DNA of 6,409 bases, taken from positions 1 to 6,409 of the forward strand of contig VERS01000135.1 of assembly GCA_018882545.1 (NCBI GenBank), read 5' to 3'. The notes beneath the pieces are model-generated. The model was not told the origin of the DNA. It saw only the letters and a program-made list of their open reading frames with translations, and made no database searches. Position numbers and translations under genes: made by a program. This DNA comes from Mycobacterium sp. GTDB taxonomy: Bacteria; Actinomycetota; Actinomycetes; Mycobacteriales; Mycobacteriaceae. Below are positions 1 to 4,380 of the stretch, piece after piece. Each line of letters starts with the position of its first letter. Positions within the stretch are counted from its first letter, which is position 1.

Positions 1-1702
1 GTGTGGCGCTGTCGTCGTTGGTGATGGTGCCGGTGGCCGTCGCGGTGCCGAGGCTGGCGCCGACCGGGTTGGCCAGCGTGACGGTGAACGTCTCGGTGGG
101 CTCCACCGCCGTGTCGCCGACGACGGCGACGGCGAGGCTCTGGGTCGTTGCCCCCGGCGCGAAGGTCAGTGTCCCGGCGGCGGCAGTGTAGTCCTGGCCG
201 GCGGTCGCGGTGCCGTTCGAGGTTCCGTAGCCGACGGTCACCGTCTTGTCGGAGGCCTTCGACAGCGACACGGTGAAAGCCATCGGGATCGTCCCGGAAT
301 TGCCCTCGACCACCGCGGAATTGGCGATCGAGACGGTGGGCGGCGTGGCGGGGGTCGCGTCGTCGTTCCTGATGGTGCCGGTGGCGGTGACCGTCGCCAG
401 GCGGGCCCCGACGGGGTTGGAGAGGGTGACGGTGAAGGTCTCGTCCGGCTCGACGGTGGCGTCGCCGGTGATCTTGACCGCGACCTGCTGGCTGGTTACC
501 CCCGGGGCGAAGGTCAGTGTCCCGGCGGCGGCGGTGTAATCCTGGCCGGCGGTGGCCGTGCCGTTGGCAGTGGCGTAGGCGACGGTGACGGACTTGGTGG
601 AGGGCTTGGACAGGGTCACCGCGAAGGAGGCATTGGAGGTTCCCGAATTCCCCTCGGAAACGGCCGTATTGGCAATCGACAGCGTGGGGATCGCGGTTTG
701 TGCGGTGCTGATCAATCCTTGCCATTTGCTGACCGTTCCGGTGTCTTTGGCGACGATATTGCTCATCTGCATCGCAGCGACGGGAACGTTGCGCAGGGTG
801 TAACTGTGGTTGTTGCCGACGACGGCGATCACCGTCGAGCCGGAGTTCTCACTGACGTCGAACTGGTTGGCCTGCATCCAGCCGAAGTCGAGTTTGTCGG
901 TGGCCGGGTTGAAGTTCAGCACGGGATTGGTGCCCCACGCCCAGGTGATCGGTGTGGTGGTGCCGGCGGTCGTGGCCGCGGGTAACACTTGCTGCCCGCT
1001 GGTCACCGTCGAGGCTGCGGTGGCCCCTTGGGCGGGCCGTCCGAGGCGCCGGACCGCCGACAGCATCACCCACGCCGCCGGCGACTCCATCGGTGACCCC
1101 GATCCCATTCCCGACAGCGGGGCCAGCAGTCCGTTGAGGAATCCGCGGACAGTCGGGACCAGCGTGCGGGCAGCGGCCGGGGCGGGGATCCGCGCGGGTT
1201 GGGCGACAGCCCAGACCGGGATCCCGGCGGCGCTGCGGACGGCGGTCACGGCTGCGGCCGCGGCTGGTTGCTCCGGCGCCGCGGTGACCGGGACGGCGGG
1301 GACGGTGACCGGAATGGCCGCCGCGGGCCCGGCCTGGGGGATCCGGGTGGACGCAGCCGGGTGTGACGCTGCGGACTTGTCCAGGGCCGGTGGGACATCG
1401 TTCCGCTGGGTTGCCGCAGTTGACGGACGTGGCTGGCGAGGGGGTACCGGACGTCCGTCGGCAGGCGCAACTCGCTCCTCGGCGATGGGCGCCGAGCGGC
1501 GGGCCCCGGATCGGCCCCGGGGGCGTTCGGCGGCATCGGTTCGGGGTGTGCTGATCTCGGAACCGGTGGATCCGGGCTCCTCGGGAGAGTCGGCCGCGGC
1601 GACGCCGAGGCCACCGCTGAGGGCGCCGATGCCCACGGCGGCGGTCACCGTACCGATCCGGGCTATGGCGCGCAGTGTGTTGGTGATGTGTTCGATGGTC
1701 AT
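1..1702 (-). CDS. Large secreted protein with Calx-beta repeats, 5' part only (runs off the left edge)
   Basis: The frame is open from the ATG at 1702 to the window edge, giving 567 residues with no stop. Residues 1-37 form a signal peptide with a hydrophobic stretch at about 13-35 and a likely cleavage after Ala-Ala-Ala37. Residues 38-240 are low-complexity Ala/Pro/Arg-rich linker; SPMESPAAWVMLSAVRRLGR (203-222) recalls a short motif seen in mycobacterial exported proteins (from memory). Residues 249-330 form a compact module containing LNFNPATDKLDFGWMQ and VIAVVGNNHSYTL; I remember similar modules near mycobacterial chitinase-like or Ig-like proteins, unverified. Two Calx-beta repeats follow (about 338-447 and 456-564), each with VSEGNSG or VVEGNSG, NGTATAGQDYT, and an acidic EPDETF or EPTETF stretch typical of this Ca2+-binding beta-sandwich. 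The visible part ends in the NDDSAT linker, so more domains probably follow. An extracytoplasmic adhesion, wall-associated or carbohydrate-acting role is inferred; no catalytic domain is visible. The start is fixed by a strong ribosome binding site. Confidence 0.88.
   Translation of the reverse strand, partial: MTIEHITNTLRAIARIGTVTAAVGIGALSGGLGVAAADSPEEPGSTGSEISTPRTDAAERPRGRSGARRSAPIAEERVAPADGRPVPPRQPRPSTAATQRNDVPPALDKSAASHPAASTRIPQAGPAAAIPVTVPAVPVTAAPEQPAAAAAVTAVRSAAGIPVWAVAQPARIPAPAAARTLVPTVRGFLNGLLAPLSGMGSGSPMESPAAWVMLSAVRRLGRPAQGATAASTVTSGQQVLPAATTAGTTTPITWAWGTNPVLNFNPATDKLDFGWMQANQFDVSENSGSTVIAVVGNNHSYTLRNVPVAAMQMSNIVAKDTGTVSKWQGLISTAQTAIPTLSIANTAVSEGNSGTSNASFAVTLSKPSTKSVTVAYATANGTATAGQDYTAAAGTLTFAPGVTSQQVAVKITGDATVEPDETFTVTLSNPVGARLATVTATGTIRNDDATPATPPTVSIANSAVVEGNSGTIPMAFTVSLSKASDKTVTVGYGTSNGTATAGQDYTAAAGTLTFAPGATTQSLAVAVVGDTAVEPTETFTVTLANPVGASLGTATATGTITNDDSAT
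11..691 (-). repeat. Two tandem Calx-beta repeat units, period 116 codons (348 bp)
   Basis: Unit 1 covers about 362-691 and unit 2 about 11-337. Residues 380-401 and 496-517 (bases 500-565 and 152-217) are identical at all 22 positions and nearly identical in DNA. Elsewhere the units differ more, for example ASFAVTLSKPSTK against MAFTVSLSKASDK. This fits domain duplication with local homogenisation or strong constraint. The array may continue left of the window. Confidence 0.85.
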
Positions 1703-1707
1703 GAAAG

Positions 1708-1714
1708 CCTCCTT
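1708..1714 (-). promoter_or_regulatory. Ribosome binding site of the Calx-beta protein gene
   Basis: On the minus strand AAGGAGG lies 5 bases upstream of the ATG at 1702-1700. It is a near-perfect Shine-Dalgarno sequence and decides the start codon over the longer overlapping open frame that begins near 1916. Confidence 0.85.
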
Positions 1715-1729
1715 GGGCGTCTAACCCAC

Positions 1730-1749
1730 GGGACCGGGTATCCGGTCTC
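1730..1749 (-). promoter_or_regulatory. Hairpin in the 5' leader, just upstream of the ribosome binding site
   Basis: GACCGG (minus-strand reading) and CCGGTC form a 6-bp GC-rich stem around a 4-base ATAC loop; beyond one A-C mismatch at the outer end the stem can add further G-C/A-T pairs to about 7 of 8. It ends 15 bases before AAGGAGG. It could influence translation or be a protein-binding palindrome; neither role is shown. Confidence 0.4.
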
Positions 1750-1815
1750 ACGGGGCTGAGCAGCAGTGTGTGGAGCGGTAGCTGTGTGCAACGCGCAGTG
1801 CTGCCGGGTGGCCGG

Positions 1816-1866
1816 TCAAACGCGGGCGCTGGAGACCCTGCGACGAACCCAGGCCATGGCAGCCAT
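1816..1866 (-). other. Possible 16-codon upstream ORF in the leader
   Basis: On the minus strand ATG at 1866 opens a short frame reading MAAMAWVRRRVSSARV and stopping at TGA 1818-1816. It would begin about 15 bases after the start predicted from the proximal promoter candidate. No Shine-Dalgarno sequence precedes it and the peptide has no recognisable feature, so it may be chance. If translated it could act as a leader cistron. Confidence 0.15.
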
Positions 1867-1869
1867 GGC
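1853..1869. repeat. Two GCCATGGC palindromes separated by one base
   Basis: The octamer GCCATGGC occurs twice with a single base between, making a 17-base near-perfect palindrome. It sits inside the leader of the Calx-beta protein gene and supplies both ATG codons of the possible upstream ORF. It could fold as a hairpin or bind a dimeric protein; function unknown. Confidence 0.45.
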
Positions 1870-1887
1870 GGCGGGGTTTCGAGAAAA

Positions 1888-1916
1888 GTTATCGGCTCCT
1901 TAGCGGGGAGGTGCAA
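1888..1916 (-). promoter_or_regulatory. Candidate sigma-A-type promoter of the Calx-beta protein gene (proximal)
   Basis: On the minus strand TTGCAC (1916-1911) and GATAAC (1893-1888) are separated by exactly 17 bases. The -10 matches TATAAT at 4 of 6 positions and the -35 matches TTGACA at 3 of 6. Transcription would begin near 1881, giving a leader of roughly 180 bases before the ATG at 1702. Confidence 0.35.
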
Positions 1917-1945
1917 AGAGTATCACCGGTGCCGCCGGCAGGCAA
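1917..1945 (-). promoter_or_regulatory. Second candidate promoter of the Calx-beta protein gene (distal)
   Basis: On the minus strand TTGCCT (1945-1940) and TACTCT (1922-1917) are 17 bases apart. TACTCT fits the mycobacterial TAnnnT -10 rule. It abuts the proximal candidate end to end, so the two may be alternatives or only one may be real. Confidence 0.3.
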
Positions 1946-1990
1946 AGAGAATGTCAGTGCCGCTGTCGCGGAATGGATTTCCGGTCCGGC

Positions 1991-2302
1991 TCAATCCCGG
2001 TAAGGCGAGCCCGGCGCCGCGGTTCCGGGCACCAACGGCGAGTCCAGGTTCGGACCAGGACAGTTGATCGTGTTGTTCGGGTCGCTACAGTCCACCGTGG
2101 ACGGGGCCACCGATGCGCCGGGAGTCGGTTCCCCGGAGCCATTGGGATTGAGCGGGACCTGCGCCTGACGGTCATCACTCAGGCCGACCGCGATGTCACC
2201 GCTGGAAGCCACCGCCAGGAAGCCCATGCATGCCAATGCTGTCCCAGCAGTCGCCAGCCCGAGCCGCCGGACTAGGGGATGCGAACCTTGGCCGACCACC
2301 AT
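1991..2302 (-). CDS. Small exported protein of unknown function (103 aa)
   Basis: I do not recognise a family. The N-terminus has an Arg pair (12-13) followed by a hydrophobic segment at about 14-34, which reads as a Sec signal peptide or membrane anchor. Cys25 in TALAC is not in a standard lipobox because -3 is Ala, so a lipoprotein is unlikely. The rest is hydrophilic and rich in Pro, Asn, Asp and Ser, with two cysteines (72 and 81) framing SDPNNTIN, which could form a small disulfide loop once exported; the end is PGTAAPGSPYRD. The start is well supported by GGGAGG six bases upstream and a perfect TATAAT box. The gene is divergent from a MarR-type regulator, which probably controls it. It points the same way as the Calx-beta protein gene, 288 bases downstream, but that gene has its own promoter candidates. 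Confidence 0.8.
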   Translation of the reverse strand: MVVGQGSHPLVRRLGLATAGTALACMGFLAVASSGDIAVGLSDDRQAQVPLNPNGSGEPTPGASVAPSTVDCSDPNNTINCPGPNLDSPLVPGTAAPGSPYRD

Positions 2303-2308
2303 CTGAAA

Positions 2309-2314
2309 CCTCCC
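2309..2314 (-). promoter_or_regulatory. Ribosome binding site of the small exported protein gene
   Basis: GGGAGG on the minus strand lies 6 bases upstream of the ATG at 2302-2300. It supports this start and the reality of a short gene with no recognised homologue. Confidence 0.75.
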
Positions 2315-2326
2315 GTTAGTGATTTA

Positions 2327-2354
2327 ATTATAACTATTGGAGCATAACGGTCAC
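2327..2354 (-). promoter_or_regulatory. Promoter of the small exported protein gene
   Basis: On the minus strand GTGACC (2354-2349, 4 of 6 matches to TTGACA) and a perfect TATAAT (2332-2327) are 16 bases apart. The expected start near 2320 leaves an 18-base leader that just holds the ribosome binding site. The AT-rich core stands out against the GC-rich surroundings. The -35 box lies inside the 18-base palindrome described separately. Confidence 0.65.
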
Positions 2355-2360
2355 GGTATG
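2343..2360. promoter_or_regulatory. Candidate MarR operator (18-bp imperfect palindrome)
   Basis: CATAaCGgtcaCGgTATG pairs at 6 of 9 positions around its centre. It contains the whole -35 box of the minus-strand promoter and overlaps the first four bases of the regulator's -10 box, so one bound dimer could block both directions. MarR-family proteins typically bind palindromes of about this length next to their own genes. A second, looser inverted pair, CCGTTA (2313-2318) and TAACGG (2345-2350), spans the same region. Confidence 0.45.
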
Positions 2361-2362
2361 AT
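2357..2362 (+). promoter_or_regulatory. -10 box for a leaderless marR-type transcript
   Basis: TATGAT (5 of 6 to TATAAT, fits TAnnnT) ends 6 bases before the ATG at 2369, exactly where a transcript would begin at the A of the start codon. No Shine-Dalgarno sequence precedes the ATG. No convincing -35 box is seen, which is common for mycobacterial promoters. Confidence 0.55.
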
Positions 2363-2368
2363 TTGTCC

Positions 2369-2857
2369 ATGGACGACCAACTGGCCGACGTCGCCGAGGC
2401 CATTCTCGGGATCGCCCGGGAACTGCGCTTGCGTATCGACGCCGACCCCGATCGCCTGACTGCCTCGGAAGCCCATGTGATGCGCTACATCAACCACCGA
2501 CCGGGTGTGACTCCGAGCGAGGTAGCCCGATTCACCGGCCTTCAACGCAGCAATCTGAGCACTGCCCTGCGCGCATTGGGAACGAAGGGATTGGTGGAGC
2601 GCCGCGCGGACACCACCGACGCCCGAACTGTCAAACTCTTCCCCACCCGGCGTGCGACCAATGACCTCGCCCGCTTGCGCCGGCAATGGGCGACCCAGGT
2701 CTCAACCGCCCTCGGCGCTGACACGCGACGGGTCGGTCACGCCGCTGAGGTGCTCAGCCGTCTGGAGTCGGGGCTGATCGCCGATCGGCTCGGCTACGAC
2801 GACCCGGTGGGGGACGACCCGGTGGGGACGGCTTTGCGGGGACGTCCTGCCGACTAG
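2369..2857 (+). CDS. MarR-family transcriptional regulator
   Basis: A 162-residue winged helix-turn-helix protein of normal MarR length. Residues 31-56 (TASEAHVMRYINHRPGVTPS onward) give the family's LT-type entry into the helix-turn-helix; the recognition helix is about 58-72 (LQRSNLSTALRALGTKG), and the wing is GLVERRADTTDARTVKL with the diagnostic D81, D84 and R86. Helices at each end should form the dimer interface. The ATG at 2369 is chosen because the -10 box at 2357-2362 places the transcript start there; an in-frame TTG at 2363 would fall outside that transcript. The gene is divergent from a small exported protein gene and shares a palindromic control region with it, so autoregulation and control of that neighbour are inferred. 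Control of the downstream pnt operon is possible but has no direct support. The tail carries a duplicated DDPVG. Its ligand is unknown. Confidence 0.9.
   Translation: MDDQLADVAEAILGIARELRLRIDADPDRLTASEAHVMRYINHRPGVTPSEVARFTGLQRSNLSTALRALGTKGLVERRADTTDARTVKLFPTRRATNDLARLRRQWATQVSTALGADTRRVGHAAEVLSRLESGLIADRLGYDDPVGDDPVGTALRGRPAD
2798..2827 (+). repeat. Perfect 15-bp tandem duplication in the marR-type gene
   Basis: GACGACCCGGTGGGG occurs twice head to tail and encodes DDPVGDDPVG near the C-terminus. It keeps the frame and lies after the last predicted helix, consistent with a slippage duplication of little structural cost. Confidence 0.9.
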
Positions 2858-2878
2858 AGGGTCAGCCGTCGCCGATGG

Positions 2879-2906
2879 CGGACAAAACCGAGCCAGCGGT
2901 TAGGGT
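2879..2906 (+). promoter_or_regulatory. Candidate promoter of the pnt operon
   Basis: CGGACA (2879-2884, shares GACA with TTGACA) and TAGGGT (2901-2906, fits TAnnnT) are 16 bases apart. Transcription would start near 2913, about 35 bases before the pntAA ATG. The nine bases TTAGGGTGG recur in front of the thioesterase gene. Confidence 0.4.
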
Positions 2907-2908
2907 GG

Positions 2909-2925
2909 CTCGAGCATTTCTCGAG
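2909..2925. promoter_or_regulatory. CTCGAG-N5-CTCGAG palindrome at the predicted pntAA transcript start
   Basis: Two self-complementary CTCGAG hexamers, five bases apart, form a 17-base palindrome directly after the candidate -10 box. The position suits a repressor site, or in RNA a small 5' hairpin. Separately, GTACAC is repeated in tandem at 2934-2945 before the ATG. Confidence 0.35.
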
Positions 2926-2947
2926 AGCAGGAAGTACACGTACACGG

Positions 2948-4030
2948 ATGAATGCAACCCAGACGACCGTGGGTGTCGTCGCTGAGTCGAGCCCCGAGGA
3001 GCGCCGGGTGGCGCTGGTTCCCAAGGCGGTCGCGGCGCTGGTCGGTTCCGGGCTGGCGGTGGTGGTCGAGTCCGGCGCGGGCGAGCGCGCACTGTTGGAT
3101 GACCAGCACTACACCGCGGCCGGCGCCACGATCGGCGACGCATGGGGGTGCGACGTGGTGGTCAAGGTCGCGCCGCCGTCGCCGTCGGAGGTGGCCAGGC
3201 TGCGCTCGGGGCAGACCCTGATCGGCTTCCTCGCCCCGCGCAATGCCGACAACCAGATCGCCGCCCTGGCGGCCGCGGGGGTGCAGGCCTTCGCGGTCGA
3301 GGCGATTCCGCGGATCTCCCGCGCGCAGGCGATGGACGCGTTGTCCTCGCAGGGCAATGTGGCCGGCTACAAGGCGGTGCTGCTCGCCGCCAGCGAGTCC
3401 ACCCGGTTCTTCCCGATGCTGACCACCGCGGCGGGCACGGTGAAGCCGGCCAGTGTTCTGGTCCTCGGCGTGGGGGTGGCCGGCCTGCAGGCACTGGCCA
3501 CGGCCAAGAGACTCGGCGCCAAGACCACCGGATACGACGTACGTCCGGAGGTCGCCGACCAGGTGCGCTCGGTGGGCGCCCAGTGGCTCAACCTGGGGAT
3601 CGACGCAGCGGGCGAGGGCGGCTACGCCCGGGAGCTGACCGAAGAGGAACGGGCCCAGCAGCAGAAGCGACTGGAGGAGGCTATCGGCGGCTTCGATGTG
3701 GTGATCACCACCGCACTGGTGCCCGGGCGGCCCGCGCCCCGGCTGGTCACCGCCGCGGCCGTGCAGGGTATGAAGCCCGGCAGCGTCGTCGTCGACCTGG
3801 CCGTTGAAACCGGGGGCAACTGCGAACTCACCGAACCCGGCCAGACTGTCGTGCGCCACGGTGTGACGATCACCTCCCCGCTCAACCTGCCCGCGACCAT
3901 GCCCGAACACGCCAGCGAGTTGTACTCGAAGAATCTGACCTCGTTGTTGGACCTGCTGGTGACAGACGGTGCCCTGGCCCCGGATTTCTCCGATGAGGTC
4001 GTCGCGGCCTCCTGCGTGACGAGAGGCTGA
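2948..4030 (+). CDS. pntAA: NAD(P) transhydrogenase subunit alpha part 1 (PntAA, NAD(H)-binding domain I)
   Basis: This 360-residue protein is the soluble domain I of proton-translocating transhydrogenase, which binds NAD(H) on the cytoplasmic face and passes hydride to NADP+ on PntB. The N-terminal AlaDh/PNT domain covers about 8-140 with ESSPEERRVALVPKAV near the start. The RQD loop that orients the nicotinamide is visible as R122, Q127 and D130 in PRISRAQAMDALSS. The Rossmann domain carries GVGVAG (174-179) and ends its second strand at D197 in YDVRPE, the usual NAD-selecting acid. NGG-type sequence VDLAVETGGNCE (282-293) is also conserved. No membrane segments follow, so this is the split three-polypeptide arrangement, unlike the fused E. 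coli PntA. The ATG at 2948 has only a distant AGGAAG (2929-2934, 13 bases away), so translation initiation may be weak. It is followed 5 bases later by pntAB. Confidence 0.95.
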   Translation: MNATQTTVGVVAESSPEERRVALVPKAVAALVGSGLAVVVESGAGERALLDDQHYTAAGATIGDAWGCDVVVKVAPPSPSEVARLRSGQTLIGFLAPRNADNQIAALAAAGVQAFAVEAIPRISRAQAMDALSSQGNVAGYKAVLLAASESTRFFPMLTTAAGTVKPASVLVLGVGVAGLQALATAKRLGAKTTGYDVRPEVADQVRSVGAQWLNLGIDAAGEGGYARELTEEERAQQQKRLEEAIGGFDVVITTALVPGRPAPRLVTAAAVQGMKPGSVVVDLAVETGGNCELTEPGQTVVRHGVTITSPLNLPATMPEHASELYSKNLTSLLDLLVTDGALAPDFSDEVVAASCVTRG

Positions 4031-4035
4031 TACCG

Positions 4036-4380
4036 ATGTACACCCAACTGTTGGCCAATCTGGCGATCCTCGTGCTCGCCGGTTTCGTCGGTTTCGCGGT
4101 GATCTCCAAAGTGCCCAATACCCTGCACACCCCGTTGATGTCGGGTACCAACGCCATCCACGGCATCGTCGTGCTCGGTGCGCTGCTGGTCCTGGGAAAT
4201 CTGCCGGCCGACGCCAGCTGGGGCGTGCGCATCATCTGCTTCGTCGCGCTGGTCTTCGGCACTCTGAACGTCATCGGCGGCTTCCTGGTGACCGACCGCA
4301 TGCTGGGCATGTTCAAGAGCAAGAAGAAGGAGCTCCCTGAGTCGAAGGCGTCCGCGTCCAGCAAGGAGCTCGCCAAGTGA
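4036..4380 (+). CDS. pntAB: NAD(P) transhydrogenase subunit alpha part 2 (PntAB, membrane)
   Basis: A 114-residue membrane protein supplying part of domain II, the proton channel. Three hydrophobic segments are visible at about 5-24, 43-55 and 64-86. Family signatures are KVPNTLHTPLMSGTNAIHG (25-43) and GTLNVIGGFLVTDRML (75-90), closely matching the C-terminal end of E. coli PntA. His42 lies at the start of the second membrane helix, where E. coli has Ser; see the findings. The C-terminal 22 residues are a Lys/Ser/Glu-rich cytosolic tail. GAGAGG at 4021-4026 is a good ribosome binding site 9 bases from the ATG. The stop codon overlaps the GTG start of pntB, indicating translational coupling. 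Confidence 0.95.
   Translation: MYTQLLANLAILVLAGFVGFAVISKVPNTLHTPLMSGTNAIHGIVVLGALLVLGNLPADASWGVRIICFVALVFGTLNVIGGFLVTDRMLGMFKSKKKELPESKASASSKELAK

Noticed and set aside
810..1724. A 304-codon plus-strand open frame opposite the Calx-beta gene
   Set aside because: No domain, no ribosome binding site, and composition expected from the complement of GC-rich coding DNA.
1715..1880. c-di-AMP, cobalamin, SAM or M-box riboswitch in the leader of the Calx-beta gene
   Set aside because: The conserved blocks of these classes that I can recall, such as the GGGTGAATC and CAGCTAACCTCG parts of the c-di-AMP class, are not present on the minus strand.
849..1916. A 355-codon minus-strand open frame overlapping the Calx-beta gene in another frame
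   Set aside because: Its translation is Arg/Pro/His-rich shadow sequence, it has no ribosome binding site, and the overlapping frame has a signal peptide, recognisable domains and AAGGAGG.
1930..1990. Terminator behind the small exported protein gene
   Set aside because: Only stems of four or five base pairs are visible (for example in TGCCGGCGGCA) and no U-run follows.
1973..2275. A 100-codon plus-strand open frame opposite the small exported protein gene
   Set aside because: It lacks a ribosome binding site and recognisable features, while the minus-strand frame has a perfect -10 box, GGGAGG and a hydrophobic export segment.
2900..3910. A 336-codon minus-strand open frame opposite pntAA
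   Set aside because: His/Gly/Arg-rich antisense shadow of a clearly identified gene.
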